Shown here: positions 9,240 to 17,937 of the stretch, piece by piece
Numbering within the stretch: the first letter of the stretch is position 1
How the letters are laid out: each line of letters begins with the position of its first letter
NCBI GenBank assembly: GCA_020002185.1
Contig: CM034541.1
Coordinates: 50,762,562 to 50,826,561 of the forward strand
Direction: 5' to 3'
Source of the DNA: Paraescarpia echinospica
Lineage: Eukaryota > Annelida > Polychaeta > Sabellida > Siboglinidae
DNA length: 64,000 bases
Translations under genes and position numbers: made by a program
Notes under the pieces: model-generated
The model's database searches: none
Seen by the model: only the letters and a program-made list of their open reading frames with translations
What the model was told of the DNA's origin: nothing

Positions 9240-9688
9240 TGGCGTCGTCGTCGAAGAACCCGTACGTGGACTACTACGTTCGTCAGGTCGGCGGACAGCT
9301 GCCGGTCTTCGTCGGCGCTCGGGGTCAACGAGGTCACGGTCTGGGTAATCTCTTCGGGAGTCTGTTTCGAAGCGCCATGCCGCTTATCAAGAGAGGCGCG
9401 TTGGCGTTGGGAAAACGCGCGCTCAACACCGGCATGCACGTGGCGCGCGACGTCGTCGCCGACGGCGATCTGAAACAGTCGATAAAAAGACGCGCGAAGG
9501 AGGCCGGCGCCGATCTTCTCGACGGCCTATTGAATTCGCAGCAGCAGCAGCCACCAAAGAAGAACAGAAAAAAACAAACGCAGCAGCAGCGTCGTCCCCG
9601 CGGGGGCGGTGTAAAGAGAGCGCGCTTAGCGGCGACGACCGTCAGTAGGCGGAAGAGAGCGCGTCGAACGGATATATTCGACGAGTAA
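9239..9688 (+). CDS. PX / pVI-like minor virion protein
   Basis: 149 aa. It begins MASSSKNPYVDYYVRQ, then a Gly-rich stretch (GHGLGNLFGSLFRSAMPLI), an amphipathic region (KRGALALGKRALNTG) and a very basic C-terminus. This layout matches the PX proteins of Polintons, which are compared with adenovirus pVI/pX: small basic capsid-interior proteins with a G-L-G-N/amphipathic segment that the adenain-like protease processes. The ATG overlaps the penton stop. A Gln-rich linker (residues ~100-118) is encoded by CAG repeats. The DNA of its C-terminal coding part recurs twice, decayed, between this gene and the major capsid gene. Confidence 0.82.
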   Translation: MASSSKNPYVDYYVRQVGGQLPVFVGARGQRGHGLGNLFGSLFRSAMPLIKRGALALGKRALNTGMHVARDVVADGDLKQSIKRRAKEAGADLLDGLLNSQQQQPPKKNRKKQTQQQRRPRGGGVKRARLAATTVSRRKRARRTDIFDE

Positions 9689-10300
9689 TGGACAGCGGCG
9701 CAACGATCGAGAGAAGTCAGTGGATCGTCTACCAGCTGCTGACGTCTCTCGACCCTATGACCCTATCGAGGACTTTAGGAACCTTCGAGTGTACGCGCGC
9801 TTCTTAGTGACGCGGGGGGTCGGTCTAACGACCACCGCCGCGCCGGTCCTGCTGTTCAGTCAACTCGACGTGTCGCTGAACAACGTCCTCGTGACGCCGC
9901 CGTCGACGTACCGCGCCTACGGAAGAAAAAAACGCAGCACGTTGGCAGCGACGGCGGCATAAAGAGAGCGCGCATGGCAGACGTCGAGAGCGGTCAGTGG
10001 AGCGTCTACTAGCCGCTGACGTTTCTCGACCCTATCGAGCTCCACATCACGGACGACGACTACCTTCGAATGTACGCGCGCTTCATGATGACGCCGACGG
10101 CCGCCGCCTCCGCGCTCAGACAACTCGACGCGTCGCTGAACGACGTCCTCGTGACGTTCTCGTCGCTGAGCAACGTCCTCGTGTCGTTGTCGTCGACCTA
10201 CGGAAGAAAAAAACGCACCGACGCGTCGGCGGGAGCGGCATAAAGAGAGCACGCCTAGCGGCGACGGTCGTCAGTAGGCGGAGGACGTCGAACGGACGAC
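9689..10300 (+). pseudogene. Two decayed partial copies of the PX-end/MCP-start junction
   Basis: Two imperfect tandem units (about 9688-9975 and 9974-10270) lie between PX and MCP. Each starts ATGG(A/C), contains a relic of MCP residues ~25-115 (QWIVYQLL or QWSVY with a stop, then RVYARF, SQLDVSLNN) and ends in a GGAAGAAAAAAACGCA...ATAAAGAGAGC block that resembles the PX C-terminal coding DNA just upstream of MCP (TAAAGAGAGCGCGC at 9613). Both have stops and frame breaks and lack the rest of MCP. They look like fossil products of repeated unequal recombination at the PX-MCP junction. No functional product is expected. Confidence 0.7.
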
Positions 10301-11605
10301 ATGGCGTTCGTGAACGGCTCGACGTGCGAGGGCGTGAAGGCCGAACTGGAGCTGTTCAGCGGAACGGTGACGCAGACGAGCATCGAGAGCAGTCATTGGA
10401 CCGTCTACCAGCCGCTGACGACTCTCGACGCCGTTGGCCCTATCGAGTGTTTCGTGCCGGGTTCGGGCGAAGACTATACGGACCTGGCGGGCGTTCAACT
10501 GTACGTGCGCTGCAATGTGACGCGGGGGGACGGTACCGATCTGGCGGCGGCCGCCGCGGTGGCGCCGGTCAACAATTTCCTGCATTCGATAATCAGTCAA
10601 ATCGACGTGTCGCTGAACAACACCCTCGTGACGCCGTCGACCAATACGTACGCGTACCGGGGCTACCTCGAGACGTTGCTAAGTTACGGTAGCGACGCGA
10701 AACGTTCGCATCTCACGGCGTCGTTGTGGTACAAAGACACCGCCGGACGGATGGACACGCTCGACCACGGCAACGTCGGCTTCGAGGCGCGACGCCTCGC
10801 GACGGCCGATAGCCACGAGGTGGAGATGATGGGACGCCTGCACGTCGACGCGTTTATGCTAAACAAACACCTACCGAACGGCGTCGATACGAAAATACGC
10901 ATAGTTCGCGCGAAGGACGCCTTCGCGATCATGGGCGCGCAAGCCGTACCGGGGTGGCGCATCGTGCTGCAGGCGATTCGACTGCACGTGCGAAAAGTGA
11001 AGTTGAACCCGGCCGTCCTGATGGGACATATCAAAGCGTGGGCGTTGGGAATGGCTAAGTTTCCGTTGCGTCACGTCGACTGCAAATCGTTCTCGATAAC
11101 GGCGGGTACGCTATCGCACACGCACGAGAACCTGTACATGGGCGCGATTCCGAAACGCCTCTTCCTGATGATGATCGATAACGTCGCCTACAACGGCGAC
11201 TACACTAGAAATCCGTTCGACGCGCGTCACAACGATATAAACTTCCTGACGCTCGTCGTCGACGGACGTCAGGTGTCGAGCAAGCCGCTGCAGCCGGACT
11301 TCCCGCACAACCGGTACGTGCGGAGCTACATGAATCTCTTCGAGGCGACCGGAAAGGCGTTCGAGGACGAGGGGAACGACGTATCGCGTACGGACTTCGG
11401 CGCCGGCTACAGCATCTTCGGTTTCGACCTGACGCCCGACTGTTGCGACGGCGATCATTTCAACGTCGTGCGTCAGGGGAGCGTGGTCGTCGAAATGCAT
11501 TTCGGGACGCCGCTACCGCTTCCGGTGAACGTCGTCATGTACGCGGAATTCGAGACGGTGATGGAGATCGACCGGAACCGGAACGTCGTGTACGACTGGT
11601 TGTAA
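10301..11605 (+). CDS. Major capsid protein, double jelly-roll
   Basis: 434 aa, intact. The start MAFVNGSTCEGVKAELELF matches the N-terminal arm typical of Polinton capsid proteins. Recognisable blocks are SIISQIDVSLNNTLVTPS (~98-115), the YKDTAGRMD region, LNKHLPNGVDTKIRIVR, the central turn PKRLFLMMIDN and the C-terminal GFDLTPDC...VNVVMYAEFE. Length (430-500 expected) and motifs fit the double-jelly-roll capsid proteins shared by Polintons, virophages and adintoviruses. It would form the hexons of a virion. The ATG at 10301 is 3' of two decayed partial copies of its own 5' end. Confidence 0.94.
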   Translation: MAFVNGSTCEGVKAELELFSGTVTQTSIESSHWTVYQPLTTLDAVGPIECFVPGSGEDYTDLAGVQLYVRCNVTRGDGTDLAAAAAVAPVNNFLHSIISQIDVSLNNTLVTPSTNTYAYRGYLETLLSYGSDAKRSHLTASLWYKDTAGRMDTLDHGNVGFEARRLATADSHEVEMMGRLHVDAFMLNKHLPNGVDTKIRIVRAKDAFAIMGAQAVPGWRIVLQAIRLHVRKVKLNPAVLMGHIKAWALGMAKFPLRHVDCKSFSITAGTLSHTHENLYMGAIPKRLFLMMIDNVAYNGDYTRNPFDARHNDINFLTLVVDGRQVSSKPLQPDFPHNRYVRSYMNLFEATGKAFEDEGNDVSRTDFGAGYSIFGFDLTPDCCDGDHFNVVRQGSVVVEMHFGTPLPLPVNVVMYAEFETVMEIDRNRNVVYDWL

Positions 11606-11607
11606 CT

Positions 11608-12066
11608 ATGGATACGTTTGAACTGATGCGTCGTCTGGAACTCGATACGTACGCTAAACGTATCGTCGTCGGCGTCGTGCCTAAAGACGCGCTAGCCGCC
11701 ATCGGCGTCGTCGCCTACCCGACGGCCTTCGTGTGTAACACCGACGATGGCGGCGAACCGGGACAGCACTGGGTGGCCGTCTACGTCGGCGCCGACCGAC
11801 GAGGCGAGTTCTTCGATTCGTACGGTCTGCCGCCGCTGCACGCCGACTTCCGCGCCTTCCTGCGCCGCCACTGCGTCGACGCGTGGACGTACAACGACAA
11901 GCGGCTGCAGAGCGTCATCTCTAACGTGTGCGGACAATATTGCGTCGCCTACCTTCTCCTCCGATGTCGCGGGATGCCGCTGACGACGTTCCAGAGCCTA
12001 TTCGGCACCGATAGGGTGAACAATGACTGTCTCGTATACGATTTATTAAAACCTATTCGGCACTAG
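11608..12066 (+). CDS. Adenain-like cysteine protease
   Basis: 152 aa from the ATG at 11608, two bases after the MCP stop. The catalytic set is visible: H54 (GQHWVAVY), D70 (EFFDSYG), the oxyanion Q101 (RLQS) and C112 in CGQYC. Spacing and length match adenovirus-type maturation proteases. Its expected substrates are PX and possibly other capsid precursors. It is the last gene of the rightward cluster; a poly(A) signal follows at 12094. The frame is intact. Confidence 0.92.
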   Translation: MDTFELMRRLELDTYAKRIVVGVVPKDALAAIGVVAYPTAFVCNTDDGGEPGQHWVAVYVGADRRGEFFDSYGLPPLHADFRAFLRRHCVDAWTYNDKRLQSVISNVCGQYCVAYLLLRCRGMPLTTFQSLFGTDRVNNDCLVYDLLKPIRH

Positions 12067-12093
12067 CTTCGCTTTTACGTGTATAATAGAAGA

Positions 12094-12137
12094 AATAAAA
12101 ACACGACAAATGATCACGTACACAATTGTTGTTTATT
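12094..12137. terminator. Convergent poly(A) signals
   Basis: AATAAA on the plus strand (12094-12099) serves the rightward cluster. TTTATT (12132-12137), read on the minus strand as AATAAA, serves the leftward polymerase. They are 32 bp apart. The remaining space to 12228 is non-coding and includes a CATA repeat and a GGGGTGGTGG stretch. Confidence 0.6.
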
Positions 12138-12228
12138 ACCCACACATACATACATACATAAACTACCCCTAGGGGGGTGGTGGTAGGGGTTAGGTTAGTA
12201 GACGAGTTAGACGAGTGTTTTTTACGAG

Positions 12229-15200
12229 TTAGACGAGTATCGGCGCCGTTGTGACGCCGTCGTCGAGCACGCGGCGTTTAGCGTAGAAATAGCTCAACGC
12301 CGCGTGCTCTTGAACGTACGTCAACACGGACGAGTCTTTCACTTGGAAACCGCAGTTCCAGCCGACGCCGTTGCGACGGTCGCGCAGTACGGCGAGGAAG
12401 GTGTGCTCGTCGATGTCGGCGTTCTGTCGCTTGCTCAATCCCTTCGTGCTGTACTTCGGACCGGCGACGCCGCCGAAGCAGTAGTAGGTTTTGCTGCACA
12501 GCGCCACGATTCCGTCGCCGCGCCACTCTTCTTTGAAGAGCCCCGGCGTTCGACGATCGAACAGGCGTCGGCGCGAGCAGCAGGCCGCCGCGTCGTCCCA
12601 CGCTAGTCCGGCGACGCGCCGTCGTACGTAGGCATCCACGTGAGCGTCGCAGCATTCGGCCGGAAACCAGAGCGAACGATTCCGGAAGTAGTGTTCGCGA
12701 CGTTCTTCCGGTACGAGCGCGTCGACGTCACGTCCGGCTAGGGCTATGTACGCCGAGTCGGTGTCCATAGCGCAGTACTGGAAGAGCGGACGGGGAATGT
12801 AGGCGTCGACGAAATCGTAATAAAATTCCAGCATTCTCAATTTTGCGTACTGCAATACGAAATAGCCGATATGTATCGGGAGGCCGTAGACGATTTTACG
12901 CTTATTCAGCGCCGCCTCGTACAGCGCGTCGTCGAAGACGACGTCCAGTTGCCGGAAGCGCCGATTGTTGACGAGCATCGACGCGCCGACCGGCGTCGCG
13001 TACTTGATTTCCCGGTGCCGATCGACGCGCGTAATCGTTTTCCCGTAGGAACTGTTCCCGAGAAGTTTAAAGGTATCGGCGATGATCGATTTGTCGGGAT
13101 CGATATCGCCTTCGCGTCGCGCCGTCGAAACACGCTATCGGCGCGTACTCGACGATCTGGTAGACGCGCTCGACGACGAGACCGTGCGCCAGTTACCAGC
13201 GTAGGAGCGGCGTCGCGAGCACGATCGCCGCGCCGAAGTAGCTACCGACGAGCATGCGTTGAGGTCGCGTGAGGAGATCGTGCGACTCGGCGTAGTCGCG
13301 CATGAACGGGCTGAGATCGTCGCGCGTGATATCGACGTTCTTGAATACCGGCTGCATCTCGGCGAACTTGTCACGCAGCGCTTCCGGTACGGCGATATCG
13401 CACTGCACGAGGCCGAACAGAGAGCCGTCGCGCACCGCCTCCAGTATCGTCGAGAGCGTAATGGTCGCTGGTTGCCATCGTGACGCGTCGGGCGGCGTCG
13501 GCACCGCCTGCACGGCGTGCCACTGGCACTCCCACATTTCGAAGACTTCGTCGACGAAACGGCGCAGGTAGGTGGTCACGGCGATCGTCTCGGCGTACAG
13601 CGTCGTCATCGGTTGACCGTTGACGGCTTTCGTCGTCACGTGCGCCTGACATGTCGGGCAGCCGTGAAAATAGCAGCCGTGAAATTGATACGCCGTTCGC
13701 GTGGCGGCGCACCAGCCGTCGACTCGGTGCTTTCCGATGCGCTTCTCGCGTCCGTTCAACTGGTGACGTATACGCGCGCCGGTTTCCGCCTCCACGCGCG
13801 TCAACCACTCCACGGCCATACGGCCGTAGCGGTGCACGCGTTCCGCTCGAAAGGCGTTCTCAGCGCGTCGGCGCGTGTACCAGCCCGTCGGCATCTCCTG
13901 CATTATCGACCATAGATAGAGGCCGTTTGCGTCGAAGTCTACTATCGATCGGCACGGCGCGTCGCCGCCACGAATCGACGTCACGACGGCCTCGTGGTGG
14001 CGCGCGAAAATGATCGACGGGCCGCCGACGATCTGCGCCTGCAGCAGACGATGCAGATCTTTGTTCGGCTCGTTGAAGAGCGAGAAATGGATCGACTTCG
14101 GCAGGTCGTTGAACAGGTACAACAACGTCAACCCCGGTACGTTGATGGCGTCCTTGAACATGTCGATACGTCGGCGCCGATAGAAGGCGAACTGGCGATC
14201 GACGGCCTCGTGAAACGGCGCCACGTCACGATTGTTATACCACACAAGAAAATCGCGCATCGACGTCATGCCCTCGTCGCGCCACGCCGTCGCGCAAATC
14301 TCGTACGCCTCGCGGAGATTCCCTCGCGTTTCAGCTGGCTGTAGAAAGCTTCGCGCGACGGCAGGGCGGTTTCGTCCAGACGCGTCAACGCGTCGATGTG
14401 CTCGTACGGAAAGTAGCCCTTCGTTGCCGAGCAACCGTACGCTTTCAGAAAGCGATCGTAGCTAACGCCGGGCGCGAGGTAATTCGTTATGTCCAGGAAC
14501 TTCAACGTCGTCGTCGGCAGGCACATGTAATTGTTCTGACGTTTAATGGTAAACGCCGACGACGTGTGCTGCGCGTCGTCGGTTATGAGCATGGGGGTCA
14601 AGTACTTTTTGACGACGTACCCGAATTGTACTTACCCGAATTGAATCCCAATACGGGCATTTGACGAAGGTACGTCCACAGCCGGTCGGAGAGAGTGGCG
14701 TACGGTGACGCATCTGCGCCGTCGTCGCCGCCAGTCGGCGTCGAGCGCCTCGAAGGTCGCGTCGTAGCGGGGACGTAGAATCGCGCACGCCGCCGCGCTC
14801 ACCGCTTCCAGGTCGTCGATGAGGCGACGCGCGAGTTCCGACGAATCGCCGGTCGTGACGTAACAGCGCGCCGCTTCGTGTCCGGGCACGTTCGACGCGA
14901 CGCTCACGCTGAGCAGTTCGTGTCGCGCGATCCAGCGGCATTTGTCGGTATCCGTCGGCAGATCGTTATCGGCGAAATAGCACTCGAAATCGAACGTCGC
15001 GCCGTACGGGTAGTAGCGCAGGTCGTCGTCGCCGACGTCGATGCCTTCGTCGTCGAGTCGCTCGAATACGGACGCCGTCGGTCGGTAGACGCCGTCGGGG
15101 AACACGTGACGAACGCCGCCTTCGCACGTCGCTTCGTGACGTCGTAAATCGCGTGCGCTCCGCCAGAGGACGCTGCCGCATTTCCCGCACTTGTACGTTT

Positions 15201-16317
15201 TCGTGTACGCGCGCTGATCGCTTATGTACGAGAAGTGCGACTCGTACAGGTTGACGTTCAGCGTCGTGGGGTGCGCTTCGCACGATCGACGGACTAGTTC
15301 GGCGACGTCGTTCGTCAGTCGACGATAGACGACGACGTTGATGCCGAAAACCGTCTCGACGCGATCCAATTCGTTCAGGCGCACGCCGCCGCCGCCGTCG
15401 TTCGAGGTGCGCGCGGCGCGACAATACCGCGCGTACAGACGTTTAGCGTCTTTCGTTAAACGGTTCGTATGGCGGATACTTTCGCCTCGTCGGTGACATT
15501 GCAGGTGGAGTCCGATGCATCGGAAGAGACACAGATGGTCGTCGTAGGGCGTGCCTCGATGATCGTTCGTCAACGACACGATGGACCTGTTGAAGCGCAC
15601 GTAGGCGGGAAGCGTCGTCACGCCAACGCAGCCGATAGGATGATTGATGATGACGTTCACGAAATAGGTGGCGTTAGTTACGAGCTCGACGATCCATCCC
15701 GAGTCGGGACGCTGCGCGATGGCGTACTGCAGTATGTCGGTAGTGCGCACGGCGTCGAGGAATCGTTCGAATGAACGGCTATCGGTAACTAGGGCGGGTG
15801 TTTCGAGTAGGCGACCGCAACAGTTACACGAAGAATGAAAATATCGGTACCGACCCGACACCTTGTGGCGTAACACAAAACCATAGCTTACGTTAATTTT
15901 AAACGCGTTCTTTTGCGCGCGAAACATTTCCCTCAGACGCGTTTCGAGCACGCGCGTACTCGTACAGGCGGTCATACGATAGTTGTAACGCGACTGTATG
16001 ACGACGCGCGCCACCGACGTCTCTATGCTACGCCGGTGCTCGTCTACGACACGCTGTATATCGTCGGGCGACGGCGCCCTAGCGGCTGCCGCCTCCGCCA
16101 CTAATTCATGAGGTGGCGAACGGCCACACTGCAGCCTCAGATGTCGTAGCATAGCGTGACGCGTGGTGAATAGCGTGCCATATTTTGGACACTCTCGACG
16201 TTTTACGCATAGCGCTTCGTCGCCGCAACTTTTCGAACTCTTTACGTGTCGTTCTAACGTCGACTGCGTCGCGAAATAGCGCCCGCATTTCGGACATTGC
16301 CATCTAGTAGGTGGCAT
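12229..16317 (-). pseudogene. Protein-primed family-B DNA polymerase, frame-disrupted
   Basis: Leftward from the ATG at 16317. The N-terminus has C2H2-type fingers (C8/C11/H24/C31); the second finger reads CPKY instead of CxxC. An OTU-like region shows D260xxC263LFR and H361FSYI. The exonuclease motif DFE is at 443-445, Exo II (FLDITNYLAPG) near 14490, polymerase A (DFDANGLYLWS) near 13930, B (GNSSYGKT) near 13045 and C (DTDS) near 12760; a KTYYCFGG thumb motif follows. Four or more defects break it: frame changes around 14600-14660 and 14310-14325, TAA at 13193-13195 where the frame otherwise continues, and a frame change near 13125. The total span (~1,360 codons) is normal for Polintons. 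Sequencing error could explain some breaks but not easily all. Confidence 0.9.
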
Positions 16318-16346
16318 TTTCTCTAATTATATTTTTTCGAACGTCG

Positions 16347-16355
16347 CTATTTATA
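16347..16355 (-). promoter_or_regulatory. TATA box of the polymerase gene
   Basis: CTATTTATA on the plus strand reads TATAAATAG on the minus strand, 30-38 bp before the ATG at 16317, implying a very short 5' UTR as in the left-arm promoter. Confidence 0.5.
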
Positions 16356-16357
16356 AC

Positions 16358-16625
16358 GGCGACGGTGTCGGTGGCGGTGGTGGTGGTGGTGGTAAGTGCA
16401 CCCTAGCGGGAAGAACGGTAGCGGTGGAATGTAGTAGCGGTAATTTTTCTAACTTGCGGTGGAATGCGATGACGGTGGTGGTGGTAAGTACACCCTAGCG
16501 GGAAGAGCGGTAATTTTTCTAACTAGCGGTGGAATGTGGTGACGGTTTTTCTAACTAGCGGTAATTTTTCTAACTTGCGGTGGAATGCGGTGGTAACTAG
16601 CGGTAATTTTTCTAACTAGGTAACT
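16358..16625. repeat. Tandem repeats upstream of the polymerase promoter
   Basis: Irregular tandem units built from AGCGGTAATTTTTCTAACT and GCGGTGGAATG, with two copies of a longer unit containing GTACACCCTAGCGGGAAGA (about 16393 and 16487). A GGTGGTGGT run is nearest the polymerase TATA box. There is no coding capacity. The site lies between the polymerase promoter and the 3' end of the next leftward gene. Confidence 0.7.
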
Positions 16626-16652
16626 CGGAAACGGAAAGTACATTTTCAACGT

Positions 16653-16658
16653 TTTATT
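16653..16658 (-). terminator. Poly(A) signal for the right-arm leftward gene
   Basis: TTTATT (AATAAA on the minus strand) lies 80 bp past the stop codon at 16738; another AATAAA-like site is nearby at ~16705. Confidence 0.45.
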
Positions 16659-16737
16659 CGGTACTCTTACAACATTCAAAGCCTTTGTTTCAATAGCAAG
16701 CAAATAATAAAATGTTCTCTATTCTACTAGTGTTCGT

Positions 16738-17409
16738 TCATTCCAGTCCGCTCCGGCGTTGCACGTACGTGTGCACGGCCGACTCGAGTTGCACGCGACT
16801 GATATAATCGCGCCAATTTGTTCCCATCAACCAGTTCGACACAAACTGCACCAAATACAATTCTCCTGCACGGCCCGTTTGCTGCTGCTGATCACCGGAA
16901 GAAATCGACACCGTAGTCTCGTGTAGAATATGCACTAGTCTCGTGAAACAGGGGATGAGCGATCGACGCAAGAACGTTTCCATGACGCCGTTGAAATACC
17001 GCGTCACAATACAGCCCGGCTTATCGAAACGTTGCATGTAGACGCGATTCGGCAGCCCCGCGCGATAGCCGGGCATGTGAACGTATGGGCAGCCTTCATT
17101 CGGTTCGCATACCCCGCAGTGATCTCGCGCCTTCTCCAGAATCATTTCGCCGAGAGTCTCGGCGACGAGATCCATAGCCAGCCGTTCGTAACGCACGAGC
17201 AACTGACTCCGGCTCGGCACGGCGAATTGCCGTTGGCACGTCCCCAGCTCCTCCGATACGCTCCAGTACGGCGAGCACGTCGGTCCCATCGTCCCCAGGC
17301 TGTCGTTATACGTCGGTGGAGGAGGGCGCATTCGGGTCGAGCAGTCGCCCAGTGCCTCCTCGATGATTGCCTCCAATACGTGGGCGTCATGTACTCCTCC
17401 GCCACTACC
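16738..17409 (-). CDS. Right-arm protein with PPTY motif, probable last exon
   Basis: The open stretch runs from just after an AG (17410-17412 reads TAG on the minus strand) to the stop at 16738. There is no ATG at its 5' end; the first in-frame ATG is at 17331 (MRPPPPTYNDSLG). This fits a 3' exon better than a complete gene. Features are PPPPTY (a PPxY-type motif, used by viral late domains and WW-domain ligands), CGVCEPNEGCPYVH (possible zinc-binding Cys/His cluster), and a helical C-terminal half ending QLESAVHTYVQRRSGLE. I recognise no family. It is transcribed toward the polymerase and followed by an AATAAA. Confidence 0.6.
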   Translation of the reverse strand, partial: GSGGGVHDAHVLEAIIEEALGDCSTRMRPPPPTYNDSLGTMGPTCSPYWSVSEELGTCQRQFAVPSRSQLLVRYERLAMDLVAETLGEMILEKARDHCGVCEPNEGCPYVHMPGYRAGLPNRVYMQRFDKPGCIVTRYFNGVMETFLRRSLIPCFTRLVHILHETTVSISSGDQQQQTGRAGELYLVQFVSNWLMGTNWRDYISRVQLESAVHTYVQRRSGLE

Positions 17410-17430
17410 CTACACCACAAAGCAGTTCTA

Positions 17431-17912
17431 CTCTTTACGAATCACCGTCAGGAACGCGTGTAGGAAGTCTCTCATACACTCACGCCTGGTGTGCTGCATC
17501 AAAGCGTCCTACAAACACATTATTATGATTAGTCCGCCTCCCTCTTCTTTTTCTTTTCCTCCTCCTCATCCATCTTTACTGACCCCGGCACACCCCGTTC
17601 CAACAACGTTCTTACGAACGTCGCAACCTCGTCGTACTGAGCGCGAATCCTTTCGTTGTTTTCAAGCATTTTTTGGAGTACGCAGCGCACTTCCTAAAGC
17701 ATATAAAAGCACAACTGTTAGTACATCAAACTACTACGAAATAGGCTTGCTTCATAGGCCAACCAAAACGCTCTTATATATTGTTCGGCCGACTCGGCTA
17801 ATAGTTCAAAGCTCTCCTTGCTTAGTTCCAGCCCCCGACGATCTCTCATTCGTTGTCGTTCGTTGGCGTGCGTCAATAAATCTAGCAGTAGCGGCCAATT
17901 TTCCTCCTCCTC
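17431..17912 (-). CDS. Candidate internal exons of a spliced right-arm gene
   Basis: Three open segments on the minus strand each begin right after an AG: 17912-17721, 17693-17580 and 17508-17431. The best-supported intron is 17579-17509, with donor GTAAAG after a whole codon, branch-like GACTAAT and acceptor TTTGTAG, both sides in phase 0. The preceding intron has a perfect TACTAAC branch word (17717-17723) and a pyrimidine-rich TTTAG acceptor; the frame closes if the donor is GTAGTAG and the acceptor is the AAG four bases further on. The product would be acidic/helical (LLLDLLTHANERQRMRDRRG; VLQKMLENNERIRAQYDEV), coiled-coil-like. No family recognised. The joints to 17409 and to any first exon are unresolved. 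Confidence 0.45.
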
Positions 17913-17937
17913 CTACAAACAACATAAGACAACAACA

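Noticed and set aside
9997..10692. 231-codon plus-strand frame across the PX-MCP gap
   Set aside because: Shadow frame over the decayed repeats and the MCP start; Arg-rich composition is a CpG-rich frame artefact.
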